NCBI RefSeq assembly: GCF_016863535.1 | Contig: NZ_BOPB01000035.1 | Span: 1 to 60,274, forward strand | From: Micromonospora lutea | Lineage (GTDB): Bacteria > Actinomycetota > Actinomycetes > Mycobacteriales > Micromonosporaceae | DNA length: 60,274 nucleotides | Direction: 5' to 3' | Shown here: positions 33,867 to 42,438 of the stretch, piece after piece | Layout of the letters: each line of letters begins with the position of its first letter | How positions within the stretch are numbered: position 1 is the first letter of the stretch | Notes under the pieces: generated by a model | The model's database searches: none | What the model was told of the DNA's origin: nothing | Seen by the model: the letters and a program-made list of their open reading frames with translations, nothing else | Translations under genes and position numbers: made by a program

Positions 33867-35873
33867 GTGCCCTCCGGCTTCGGTGAACTGACTGATCAGG
33901 CGCACGACCTGGTCTCCGCTGGCGATCTCGCCGGCGCTCAACGGCTGCTCGCCGACGCGCTGACCGGCGCCGACCCGCGCCCGGCCAACGCCACGTCCGA
34001 GTTGGCCGAGGCGGCCAGCCTGCACGCGCGGGTGCTGTTCGCGCTCGGCGAGCCGCACTCGGCGCGGGGCTGGGCCGCCTACGCGTACGCCGCCAGCTCC
34101 CAGCTGTACGGCCGCTCCGATCCGCGTACGGTGGCCACCGCGGCCACCCTGGCGGCGGTGCTGCACCGGGTCGGCAGTTGGTCACGGGCGGCGCGGCTGT
34201 ACCAGGAAGTGATTATCGAGCTGACCGCTTCGGACGGACCGGAGTCGCTGCGGGTGCTCGCCGTCCACGCCGATCTGGCCACCGTGGAATACGCCCGGGG
34301 CCAGTGCCAGGTCGCCCGCGACCGGCTTCAGGACACCTGGGAGTTGCACCGCGAGGTCTACGGTGACGGGCACCCGAGCGGGATCAAGATGCTGGCCCGG
34401 CTCGGCTCGATGCAGCGCGACTGCGGTCAGTTCGCCGAGGCGCAGGACAATCTGGCTCTGGCCCGCGAACTGGCCCGCCAGCACCTTCCCGCGGACGATC
34501 CGCTGGCCGCCCAGGTGACGGCCCTGGCCCGGGCGGCGGCCAACCCCGACCACGTCTGCGCCGACAACCCGCCGGTCAGCGTGCAGGAGCCGGTCGTACC
34601 GGCCGCCCGTACCTCGTCGAGCGACGACACCCCACCCGCGCCCACCTGGCCGCACCCGCGTCTGCCCGACGAGGGCCCCGCGACAGCACCCCCACCGACC
34701 CCGACGAACCTGGGCGGTACGCCGGCCGGGACGGGCACGGCCGACGGGACGCAGACGAGCGCCGCCTGGCCCGACGGAGCCGCGACCGGCGCGGGAGCTG
34801 CGGGCGGCTGGCCCGACGATGAGACCGGTTCGGCCACACCGCCGCAGGAGGGTTGGCCTCCGGCGTGGGCCGCAGCAGCGGCGGACTTCCCACCCGACGA
34901 GCCGACGCCTGCCGTCGAGTCGCCGTCAGGGTGGGCGACAGCGCCGGACGACGAGCGGTGGGCGACGACGCCGGACGACGAGCCGTCCCGAGCATCCTGG
35001 CCGGTGGACCCGGAGCAGGGCGAACAGCCGTGGCGGTCAGCTCAGCACGTCGACCGCGAGGAGCATCCGGCCGAGGGCTACCACCCCAGCACCGGGTATC
35101 CGCCGGCCGGTCCATCGGCGGCCGGGGCCACGTCACCGGTGCCCACGCCCCGGCAACCGGTCGACGGCCCGGCCGGACCACCCGAGGACTGGTGGGCCGG
35201 TTCGGCGGCCGAGCAGCCCGATCCGGACCCGCATCCCGAGGTACCACCACCGACCGGCGGTGCCGTACCGCCGAGCGTGGTCGGGCTGACCGGCACGCCG
35301 CAGGCTCCCGGGGTGTACCGGCTGCGCCGGGTCGAGCCGGAACGTCCCGGTCCACCCTCGCCCCTGCTGCCGGTGCCGGTGCGCCGGACCGGCGTACCGA
35401 CACCGGCCGGCCGGCCGAACCGGCTGGTGCTGATCGTCGCGGCTGGCGTCGCCGTGGTGCTGCTCGGCGCCGCAGCGGTCATCGCCGGGGTTTCCCGGGT
35501 CGGCGGCGACGATCCGGCACCACCGACGGCGAGCGGCGGCCCGAGCGACGCGGCACCACCGACAGCCACCGCCACGGCCGGCGACGCTCCCCCCGCATCC
35601 CCCGGTACCGCGCCGACCGGGCTGTCACTACGCGACAACCGGGACAGTGTGACGTTGCGGTGGACGTACCCGGCCGGGGCGGAGGGACCGGTGATCGTCT
35701 CAGGGGGCCGGGACGGCCAGCCGCAGAACCCCTTCGCGGATCTGCCCGCCGGCAGCGACAGCTTCGTCGTCTACGGTCTCAACCGCAGCCTCGACTACTG
35801 CTTCACGGTCGCGGTCGCCTGGTCCACCGACACGATCGCCCGCTCCGACGAGGTCTGCACCGAGCGCCGTTGA
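33867..35873 (+). CDS. TPR protein with Pro-rich linker, one TM segment and an extracellular FN3-like domain
   Basis: 668 aa from GTG 33867. Residues 1-220 form tetratricopeptide-like helices (DQAHDLVSAGDLAGAQRLLA, RAARLYQEVIIEL, FAEAQDNLALARELA). Residues about 230-500 are a low-complexity Pro/Asp/Trp linker. A TM helix is at about 510-535 (LVLIVAAGVAVVLLGAAAVI), then a Pro/Thr stretch and a C-terminal fibronectin III-like domain (about 590-668, SVTLRWTYPAGAEG). The topology puts the TPRs inside and FN3 outside, suggesting transmembrane signalling or scaffolding. No enzyme domain. Confidence 0.65.
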   Translation: MPSGFGELTDQAHDLVSAGDLAGAQRLLADALTGADPRPANATSELAEAASLHARVLFALGEPHSARGWAAYAYAASSQLYGRSDPRTVATAATLAAVLHRVGSWSRAARLYQEVIIELTASDGPESLRVLAVHADLATVEYARGQCQVARDRLQDTWELHREVYGDGHPSGIKMLARLGSMQRDCGQFAEAQDNLALARELARQHLPADDPLAAQVTALARAAANPDHVCADNPPVSVQEPVVPAARTSSSDDTPPAPTWPHPRLPDEGPATAPPPTPTNLGGTPAGTGTADGTQTSAAWPDGAATGAGAAGGWPDDETGSATPPQEGWPPAWAAAAADFPPDEPTPAVESPSGWATAPDDERWATTPDDEPSRASWPVDPEQGEQPWRSAQHVDREEHPAEGYHPSTGYPPAGPSAAGATSPVPTPRQPVDGPAGPPEDWWAGSAAEQPDPDPHPEVPPPTGGAVPPSVVGLTGTPQAPGVYRLRRVEPERPGPPSPLLPVPVRRTGVPTPAGRPNRLVLIVAAGVAVVLLGAAAVIAGVSRVGGDDPAPPTASGGPSDAAPPTATATAGDAPPASPGTAPTGLSLRDNRDSVTLRWTYPAGAEGPVIVSGGRDGQPQNPFADLPAGSDSFVVYGLNRSLDYCFTVAVAWSTDTIARSDEVCTERR

Positions 35874-35900
35874 CCGTCGAGGACGCGCTATCTTTGGCAG

Positions 35901-35940
35901 TTCAGGCACAAAAAAGAACGGCTTGAAAAGCCGTCCTGAA
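35901..35940. promoter_or_regulatory. Inverted-repeat element upstream of helR (RAE candidate)
   Basis: ACGGCTT-GAA-AAGCCGT (35918-35934) is a perfect 7-bp inverted repeat, flanked by outer arms TTCAGG (35901-35906) and CCTGAA (35935-35940). It lies 29 bp before the start codon. Rifamycin-associated elements are inverted repeats upstream of rifamycin-induced genes including helR in actinomycetes. I recall the association but cannot check the consensus. Confidence 0.45.
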
Positions 35941-35968
35941 CGCAGATTCTAGCTGATCGGGAGACGGA

Positions 35969-38269
35969 TTGTCAAAGCACTCCGGCGGTTCGCCGTCCGA
36001 CGACGAGATCGGCCGCGAGCAGGAGTACGTCTCGATGCTCTACCAGCGCCTCGACGACCTGCGTGACCAGGCACAGACCCGGTTGACCGAGCAGCTACGG
36101 TCGACCGGCGGCACATTGCAGGCCCGCTCACAGCGCGACAGCTCGGTACGCATGTACGCCGACCAGGTCGAGCAGTTCTCCGCAGTGGAGAATGGCCTTT
36201 GCTTCGGCCGACTGGACACCGACAGCGACCAGCGCCACTACATCGGGCGAATTGGCATCTTCGACACCGAGGGCGACTACGAGCCGCTGCTGATGGACTG
36301 GCGCGCTCCGGCCGCCCGCGCCTTCTACCTCGCCACCGCCGCCAACCCGCAGGGCATCCGGCGACGCCGGCACCTGCGTACCCGGCAACGGAAGGTGGTC
36401 GGCCTCAACGACGAGGTGCTCGACCTGGCGACCGCCTCCCCCACCGCCCACGAAGAGCTGACCGGTGAGGCGTCGCTGCTGGCCGCGCTCGACGCCGGGC
36501 GGACCGGCCGGATGCGCGACATCGTGGAGACCATCCAGGCCGAGCAGGACCGCATCATCCGGGCCGACCTGCCGGGCGTGATGGTGGTGCAGGGTGGGCC
36601 GGGCACCGGTAAGACCGCGGTGGCGCTGCATCGCGCCGCGTACCTGCTCTACACCCACCGACGGGAGTTGTCGACCCGGGGTGTGCTGCTGGTCGGGCCG
36701 AACGTGACGTTCCTGCGCTACATCTCGCAGGTGCTGCCCGCGCTGGCCGAGACCGGCGTGCTGCTGCGTACCCAGGGTGATCTCTTTCCGGGGGTCAGTG
36801 CCCACCGGGCCGAGCCGGCCACCACCGCCGCCCTGAAGGGCCGCCTGACGATGGTCGAGGTGCTGACCAACGCCGTCCGCGATCGGCAGCGGGTCCCCGA
36901 CGAGCCCGTGGAGATCGAGCTGCCGCAGCGGGAGGTTCTGGTCCTCGACCCGGCCACCGTGCACTCGGCGCGCGACCGGGCCCGGCGCAGCGGCCGGCCG
37001 CACAACCTGGCCCGCGCCGTCTTCGACATCGAGGTCATCCACGCGCTGGCCGACCAGGTGGCCGAACGCATCGGCACCGACCCGCTGGGCGGGGAGAACC
37101 TGCTCGACGAGGCCGACCGCGCCGAGATCCGCCGCGAGCTGCGCGAGGAGCCGCAGGTCCGGGCCGTCCTGGACGAGCTGTGGCCGGTACTCACACCGCA
37201 GCGGCTGCTCGCTGACCTGTACGCCGCACCCGAACGCATCGACGCCGCCGCGCCGATGCTCAGTGACGCGGAGCGGGCCGCGTTGCACCGCGAGCCAGGC
37301 GGCTGGACACCGGCGGACGTGCCCCTGCTGGACGAGGCGGCGGAGCTGCTCGGTGAGGACGACCGGGCCGCCGCCGCCCGCCGGAACCGGATTCGCGCCC
37401 TGCAACGTGAGTACGCGGAGGGCGTGCTGGAGATCGCCCGGGGTTCGCGGTCGATCGACGTGGAGGACGAGGCCGAGGGCGGTGAGATTCTCGGCGTGAC
37501 CGACCTGCTCGACGCCGACCGGCTGCTGGAACGGCAGGAGGAGGCGGACCGGCTCACCACCGCCCAGCGTGCGGCGGCCGACCGTGGGTGGGCGTTCGGG
37601 CATGTGATCGTCGATGAGGCGCAGGAGTTGTCGCCGATGGCCTGGCGGCTGCTGATGCGCCGCTGCCCGAGCCGCTCGATGACGATCGTGGGTGACGTGG
37701 CGCAGACCGGGGCGTTGGCCGGCACACCGTCGTGGGCGGAGGCGCTGGCGCCGTACGTGGCGGATCGGTGGCGGCTGACCGAGCTGACCGTCAGCTACCG
37801 CACCCCCGCCGAGATCATGGAGGTCGCCGCCGGCGTACTGGCCGAGATCGATCCGGCGCTCCGGCCGCCGCGCGCCGTACGCTCCAGTGGTTTCCCGCCG
37901 CAGCGGCGGACGGTGCCGGCCGGGTCGCTCGCCGCGGAGCTGGTGGCGGTGGCTACCGCCGAGGCGGCAGGGTTGACCGACGGGCGGCTCGGGGTGATCG
38001 TCCCGGCCGGTCGGGTCGACGACCTCGGTGCCGCGCTGACGGCGGCACTGCCCGAGGCGGCCGTCGGTGAGCAGCCGGAGTTGGAGAGCCGGGTGGTGGT
38101 GCTGACCGTCGCCGAGGCCAAGGGCCTGGAATTCGACTCGGTCCTGGTGGTCGACCCCGACCGCATCATCGCGGAGTCTCCCCGAGGTCGCAGCGACCTC
38201 TACGTAGCCCTCACCAGAGCCACCCAACGCCTCACCACCCTCACCCCCACCCCTCACCCTCTCGGTTGA
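35969..38269 (+). CDS. helR: HelD/HelR-family RNA polymerase-associated ATPase (UvrD-like superfamily 1)
   Basis: 766 aa from TTG 35969 (GGGAGAC about 6 nt upstream). The N-terminal coiled-coil and HelD-specific region (EYVSMLYQRLDDLRDQAQTR to IGRIGIFDTEGDYEPLLMDW) precedes Walker A GGPGTGKTAVALHRA (from about residue 209), Walker B/DEAQEL and VGDVAQTGAL, and C-terminal motifs EAKGLEFDSVLVV and YVALTRATQRL. HelD proteins release RNA polymerase from DNA; HelR branches displace rifamycins and give resistance. The upstream inverted repeat favours the HelR role; this is likely but not shown. The TGA stop lies in the arm of repeat B. Confidence 0.85.
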   Translation: MSKHSGGSPSDDEIGREQEYVSMLYQRLDDLRDQAQTRLTEQLRSTGGTLQARSQRDSSVRMYADQVEQFSAVENGLCFGRLDTDSDQRHYIGRIGIFDTEGDYEPLLMDWRAPAARAFYLATAANPQGIRRRRHLRTRQRKVVGLNDEVLDLATASPTAHEELTGEASLLAALDAGRTGRMRDIVETIQAEQDRIIRADLPGVMVVQGGPGTGKTAVALHRAAYLLYTHRRELSTRGVLLVGPNVTFLRYISQVLPALAETGVLLRTQGDLFPGVSAHRAEPATTAALKGRLTMVEVLTNAVRDRQRVPDEPVEIELPQREVLVLDPATVHSARDRARRSGRPHNLARAVFDIEVIHALADQVAERIGTDPLGGENLLDEADRAEIRRELREEPQVRAVLDELWPVLTPQRLLADLYAAPERIDAAAPMLSDAERAALHREPGGWTPADVPLLDEAAELLGEDDRAAAARRNRIRALQREYAEGVLEIARGSRSIDVEDEAEGGEILGVTDLLDADRLLERQEEADRLTTAQRAAADRGWAFGHVIVDEAQELSPMAWRLLMRRCPSRSMTIVGDVAQTGALAGTPSWAEALAPYVADRWRLTELTVSYRTPAEIMEVAAGVLAEIDPALRPPRAVRSSGFPPQRRTVPAGSLAAELVAVATAEAAGLTDGRLGVIVPAGRVDDLGAALTAALPEAAVGEQPELESRVVVLTVAEAKGLEFDSVLVVDPDRIIAESPRGRSDLYVALTRATQRLTTLTPTPHPLG

Positions 38270-38323
38270 TCATGAGGTTGTTGCCTGCCGCCGTCGGCGT
38301 GTCGGGCAACAACCTCATGATCA
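38267..38323. repeat. GATCATG-type inverted repeat, copy B
   Basis: A 19-bp arm, TGATCATGAGGTTGTTGCC (38267-38285), pairs perfectly with 38305-38323 around 19 nt. The outermost TGA of each arm is the stop codon of the convergent gene on that side (helicase at 38267-38269; the leftward small gene at 38321-38323). Related to copies at 27292 and 58690. Confidence 0.75.
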
Positions 38324-38707
38324 TCGGGGTGGGGGCTGAGTGGCGGGGGTGGACTGGTCGCTGGTGCTGCCGCCGGTCGGGGTGCTCATGCCGCCGGTGG
38401 TGGCGTCACCGGTCGTTGTCGGGGCGGCTTCGTCCCGGTGCCGCGCCACCCGGCGGGCGCTCGCCGGACCGGCGGTGCCGCCGGTCGTGGTGATCGCGCC
38501 CTGACCACCCGTCGGTCCGCCGTCACGCAGCACGGTCGGGTCGATCGGCACGTCGGCCGGGTCGTCCGGGTCCTCGCGCTGCAGTTCACTCTCCACATCG
38601 GTCGGCGGCACGGTCACCTCGTCGAGGGCGCCTTCGCCGTACACACCGCCGGCGATCCGCTCCTCGGCCCGGCGAGCGGCGTCCTGTCGCATCTCGTCCT
38701 CACGCAC
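38321..38707 (-). CDS. Hypothetical acidic, low-complexity protein
   Basis: 128 aa from GTG 38707, with GCGAGGTG upstream. N-terminal MREDEMRQDAARRAEERIAG helix, an acidic middle (ESELQREDPDDPADVP), then a Gly/Thr/Pro-rich disordered tail. No signal peptide or TM. No known domain. Its stop codon is supplied by repeat B. Convergent with the helicase. Confidence 0.5.
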   Translation of the reverse strand: MREDEMRQDAARRAEERIAGGVYGEGALDEVTVPPTDVESELQREDPDDPADVPIDPTVLRDGGPTGGQGAITTTGGTAGPASARRVARHRDEAAPTTTGDATTGGMSTPTGGSTSDQSTPATQPPPR

Positions 38708-39022
38708 GATCCATCACCTCGCAGAAGGGTCGGTCACTCTGCGTGCCCGGTGGCCGGCGGGGCAAACCCGCGCCGCCGGTCACCGGGAAGCGGACAGCGG
38801 GCACACCGGGCGCCGTACCGCCATTACCGATCGGGACGCGACCATCGTGACGTCAGCGCCGCCCGCGAAAACCGAGAATCGCGGCCCGGCCTGGCGTTAC
38901 TGCCCCCGACACGAGGGGTAGACCCGGGGTGCCCGCGCCAAGTACGCGAACCGTGCCGTGGCCGACACGCGGTAGCGGGGCGAGGGTCGCAGGTTACGAC
39001 TCATCAATCCTGAGGAGGACAG
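38708..39022. other. Intergenic region between divergent genes
   Basis: 315 bp containing the promoters of the two flanking small genes. TGAGGAGGACAG gives the rightward gene a strong ribosome site. I see no RNA gene or repeat here. Confidence 0.4.
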
Positions 39023-39394
39023 ATGAGCACGCAGGCTGCATCTACCAGGCCGATGAACCGCCCGGCGCAGGACGCGCAGCACCGCGCGAGCATGCAGGAC
39101 ACCCGTCAGATGCCGATGATGCACGACGGGCACCGGGAACAGATGCCGGCGCCGGGTACCGAGACGAAGCAGTCGTTTCTGACGACGGAGTTCTGGATCT
39201 ACGCGGCTGCCGTCACCGCTGTGGTCATCGCCGCCTTCTGGCGTGGCACCACCGCGAACGGTCTGAACCTGAACAACCCGGGCCAGGCGTGGTTCTTCAT
39301 CACCCTGCTGACCCTCGGTTACCTGGGTAGCCGTGGTCTGGCCAAGGCCGGCAGCCCGAAGCGTTCCGGCGAGGAGCGTAAGCGGGGGCGGTGA
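39023..39394 (+). CDS. Small two-TM membrane protein
   Basis: 123 aa from ATG 39023 after AGGAGG. A hydrophilic Met/Gln/His-rich N-terminus (MSTQAASTRPMNRPAQDAQH) is followed by TM1 (FWIYAAAVTAVVIAAFW), the loop RGTTANGLNLNNPGQ, and TM2 (WFFITLLTLGYLGSRGLA) with a basic tail. This type is common and unnamed in Micromonosporaceae. The Met/His richness could bind metal but proves nothing. It ends before a strong bidirectional terminator. Confidence 0.65.
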   Translation: MSTQAASTRPMNRPAQDAQHRASMQDTRQMPMMHDGHREQMPAPGTETKQSFLTTEFWIYAAAVTAVVIAAFWRGTTANGLNLNNPGQAWFFITLLTLGYLGSRGLAKAGSPKRSGEERKRGR

Positions 39395-39433
39395 CCCCGC
39401 TCAGGCGGAGCCGCAACCGGCCCGCATACCGCA

Positions 39434-39470
39434 CGGTGGCCCTTCGGGATCCTCTCCCGAAGGGCCACCG
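39434..39470. terminator. Bidirectional terminator
   Basis: 16-bp perfect stem, CGGTGGCCCTTCGGGA (39434-39449) with its complement at 39455-39470, and a TCCTC loop. It lies between the rightward membrane-protein gene and the leftward spo0M gene, both ending within 45 bp. Confidence 0.75.
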
Positions 39471-39481
39471 TCCCGTCGTGC

Positions 39482-40501
39482 CTAGAACTCCTCGAAGCCG
39501 CCGAAGTCACCGCCGCCGAAGTCGCCACCGAAGTCACCGGCGGCGTCGGCCACCTCGTCCTCGGCGCCCTCGAACGCGTTACCGATCATGTGACCGGCGA
39601 GCATGCCACCGGCGGCGCCCAGCGCGGCACCGGCCACCACCCCGCCCATGCCGACCCCGCCCCGGCGCTGGTGCGGGTGGCCGAACTTCTGCGCGCCGCC
39701 GTAACCCTGCGGACCGAACGCCTGGGCACGCAGGGCTCCGAAGCGGCCGATCGTCTCCTGCAACCAGCCGTCGACCACCTGCGCCCAGTCGGTGCGCTCC
39801 GCGTCGGTGTGCGCGATCTGGTAACGCCCGAAGACGTCGTGGCCGGGCGTCAGAAAGCCGCCACGCTTGTCGCACTCCAGCACCACGTCGACACCGTGCG
39901 GGTTGGCCACGAAAGTCAGTTCGAGTTCGTTGATGGTCTGCGCGTACTGCGGTGCGGCGAAGAACTCGATCTCCTGGTAGAACGGCAACGTCTGCTGTAC
40001 GCCGTAGATCATGCCGCGCTCCAGGTCGGCCTTCTTGAACCGGAAGCCGAGTTGCAGGAACGCCTCCAGGATGCGCTCCTGCACCGGAAGCGGATGCACG
40101 TTGATCTCGTCCAGGTCGCCCTTGTCGACCGCACGAGCGATCGCCAGCTCGGTACGCAACCCGAGCGACATGCCGTGCAGACGCTGGCCGTACACCGCGG
40201 TGATCGGGGTCTCCCACGGCAGCGGCAGCTGGAACGGAATGGAGAGCGCCTGCTTCGGGGCGAGCTGGAGTGGCCCGCTGACGACCTGGCGGTGGAACTC
40301 CATCACGCCGGCCTGCTCACCGATCTCGACCCGGGTCACCAGACCGATGGCGATGTGTTCGATGTTCGCCTGGGCGTCCCCGCCGAGCAGGTTGACCTGG
40401 CCGTCGAGTGCCAGTCCCGGTCTGGTGTTCGGGTTGGCCAGGACGGTGTCCACACTGGGACCGCCCACGCCCAACGCGCTCAACATCTTCTTGAAGACCA
40501 T
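39482..40501 (-). CDS. Spo0M-like sporulation control protein
   Basis: 339 aa from ATG 40501, five bases after CAGGAGT. The arrestin-like N-terminal part, MVFKKMLSALGVGGPSVDTV and QVNLLGGDAQANIEHIAIGL, defines the Spo0M family. A C-terminal Gly-rich tail (GGVVAGAALGAAGGMLAGHM, then repeats of GGDFGG) is an actinobacterial addition and includes a glycine-zipper-like segment. Spo0M modulates sporulation entry and the cytoskeleton in Bacillus; here the role is inferred. Cytosolic or peripheral membrane. Second sporulation-linked gene in the window. Confidence 0.88.
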   Translation of the reverse strand: MVFKKMLSALGVGGPSVDTVLANPNTRPGLALDGQVNLLGGDAQANIEHIAIGLVTRVEIGEQAGVMEFHRQVVSGPLQLAPKQALSIPFQLPLPWETPITAVYGQRLHGMSLGLRTELAIARAVDKGDLDEINVHPLPVQERILEAFLQLGFRFKKADLERGMIYGVQQTLPFYQEIEFFAAPQYAQTINELELTFVANPHGVDVVLECDKRGGFLTPGHDVFGRYQIAHTDAERTDWAQVVDGWLQETIGRFGALRAQAFGPQGYGGAQKFGHPHQRRGGVGMGGVVAGAALGAAGGMLAGHMIGNAFEGAEDEVADAAGDFGGDFGGGDFGGFEEF

Positions 40502-40683
40502 TGGTACTCCTGCGGGATCTGGTGCCCGAACTCCATTGTGGGAGCGGACGCGGACCACCGCACCCTATCGAGCGGGCCTGTGAGATGGCTGAAAAACCAA
40601 CCGGGTGGGCCGCCGCGTGTCAGGCGGGATCACCGCCGTCGGTGGCCGGACCGGCACGGACCCGGCCACCGACGAGTGCCGGT

Positions 40684-42090
40684 TCAGCTCGCGGTGCAGG
40701 TCACCGCGGGAGCCGAGTTGGTGCCGTTCCAACTGCCGAGGAAGCCGAAGGTGGTGCTGGCCCCGGCACCGAGGCGGCCGTTGTAGTCGACGTTGCGGGC
40801 CGTCACGCTGGATCCGCTGCTGGTGATCGTGACGCTCCAGGACTGGGTCACCGTCTGGCCGTTGGCGTACGTCCAGCGCACCGTCCAGCCGTTGATGGCG
40901 CTGGAGCCGGCGGTCACCCGGACGTCACCCTGGAAACCGCCCTGCCACTGTCCGCTGATCGAGTAGGTCGCGGTGCAGCCGGCGCTCGGCGGCGGCGGCG
41001 TGGAGGGAGGCGGCGTCGACGGCGGCGGGGTGGAGGGAGGCGGAGTGGACGGCGGTGGAGTGGACGGCGGCGGGGACGACGGCGGCGGAGTGGTCGGCGG
41101 GATCGAGTCGTAGACGCTGGCCTGCCGCGAGGTCTGCCGGATGCCGTTGGTGCCGTTGAACAGCCGCTGGCCCCAACTGGTCAGCTGGTTCGGGTTGAAG
41201 TTGGTGGCCATGTCGAGGTACTCCACGCCACCGCTGTTGCCGCTCCACGACCAGCCCAGCCAGCCGATGCCGTTGGCCTGGGTGTAGGAGAGGATGGCGT
41301 CCTCGTCCGGGTTGCCGTCGGAGTGGTTGTGCCCGAACTCGCCGACCACGATGGGCAGGCTACGGCTGCGGAAGCGACCCAGGTAGTCGCTGATCTCCGC
41401 AGCGGTGTCGAAGACGCCGTACATGTGGATCGAGAAGACCGTGTTGCGGGCCGGGTCGGCATCGAACACCGTGGGCGCGTTGTCCCGCATGGTGAAGGAC
41501 CAGTCCTGACCCCAGTTCGGGGCGTCCACCATGATGGTGTGCGTGATGCCACCGTTGCGCAGCCGACGGATCGCGTTGGAGGTGTCGGTGGCCCACGACG
41601 AGTAGTTCTGGTTGCCGTACGGCTCGTTGCCGATGTTGACGATCGCGTACGCTTCCTGGCCGTTGAGCGCGCTGGCGATGCTGAGCCAGTAGTCCACCGC
41701 GCGGTCCAGGGTGATCGCCCCGCTCTGCTCGCCGTACCCGGTGGTGTCGTGCACCTCCAGCACGCAGATCAGCCGGTTGGCCTTGCAGAGCTGGATCACG
41801 TTGGACACGTCGGCGGCGCTGTTACGCGTCCACCGGTCGCCGCTGGAGAGCACCACCCGCACGGAGTTGGCGCCCAGGGCCTTGATGTCGGCGAAGGAAC
41901 TGGTCTGGTTCGGGTACCAGGTGTGCGCGTGGTTGACCCCGCGCATGATGAACTCGTTACCCTTGGCGTCGTAGAGCCGCCCGTTGCTGACCGTGAAGCC
42001 GGCGGCGGCGTGGGCCGATGGTCCGAAGGCGAAAACCGCGGCGACGGTCGCCAGCAGGACGGCACCGACGGCCGCGAACAGTTTTCTCAT
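40684..42090 (-). CDS. Secreted GH5 endo-beta-1,4-mannanase with CBM2
   Basis: 468 aa. Signal peptide to about residue 29 (SAHAAA). Catalytic GH5 domain 31-330: RGVNHAHTWYPNQTSSFADI, acid/base E156 in VNIGNEPYGN, nucleophile E251 in VVGEFGHNH; the sequence layout fits the GH5_8 mannanases of Streptomyces. A Pro-Ser-Thr linker made of repeated PPPST (about 334-372) joins a CBM2 (CTATYSISGQWQGGFQGDV to the final C). It degrades mannan outside the cell. Two LacI-type operator-like sites lie upstream. GAGGA precedes ATG. Confidence 0.92.
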   Translation of the reverse strand: MRKLFAAVGAVLLATVAAVFAFGPSAHAAAGFTVSNGRLYDAKGNEFIMRGVNHAHTWYPNQTSSFADIKALGANSVRVVLSSGDRWTRNSAADVSNVIQLCKANRLICVLEVHDTTGYGEQSGAITLDRAVDYWLSIASALNGQEAYAIVNIGNEPYGNQNYSSWATDTSNAIRRLRNGGITHTIMVDAPNWGQDWSFTMRDNAPTVFDADPARNTVFSIHMYGVFDTAAEISDYLGRFRSRSLPIVVGEFGHNHSDGNPDEDAILSYTQANGIGWLGWSWSGNSGGVEYLDMATNFNPNQLTSWGQRLFNGTNGIRQTSRQASVYDSIPPTTPPPSSPPPSTPPPSTPPPSTPPPSTPPPSTPPPPSAGCTATYSISGQWQGGFQGDVRVTAGSSAINGWTVRWTYANGQTVTQSWSVTITSSGSSVTARNVDYNGRLGAGASTTFGFLGSWNGTNSAPAVTCTAS

Positions 42091-42217
42091 GCATTCCTCG
42101 CAGGAGGTGTCTCCCCCGTGCCCAGGGGGTGCGGTGAGTGGCAGGTGAGCGGCTGCAGCCCGACAGCCGCGCGCAGACCCGGCGAGGCATCAGCGTATGC
42201 CGATGGCTTGACGAAAG

Positions 42218-42330
42218 CAACCGGTTCAGTAGACCGGCTACCCGTGACGACCCAGGAGACGCCGAGCCGTCACGGGAGCGGACATCCCCACCACAGGATG
42301 CACACCACGTCGGTCCCTGAACCGGTTCAG
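42218..42330. promoter_or_regulatory. Two LacI-type operators upstream of mannanase
   Basis: CTGAACCGGTTCAG (42317-42330) is a perfect 14-bp palindrome with central CG. A second, partial site, CAACCGGTTCAG (42218-42229), lies nearer the gene. They are 240 and 128 bp before the ATG. The pattern suggests a mannan or mannose-responsive repressor of the LacI family, not necessarily the one at 9-10 kb, whose candidate site differs. The remaining 42091-42438 region holds no gene. Confidence 0.55.
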
Positions 42331-42438
42331 ACAAACGGTAGGCAGGGGGCGGGCACACCGTCAAGCGTCCAGCAGGGTTGACCGATCCGGGCCGGGGTAT
42401 CCGGAGTTGATCCGCCCTGGACCGGTGAGGAGAGGTCA

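Noticed and set aside
36128..38257. A 709-codon minus-strand frame opposite the HelR-like gene
   Set aside because: Antisense shadow; the plus strand carries all helicase motifs.
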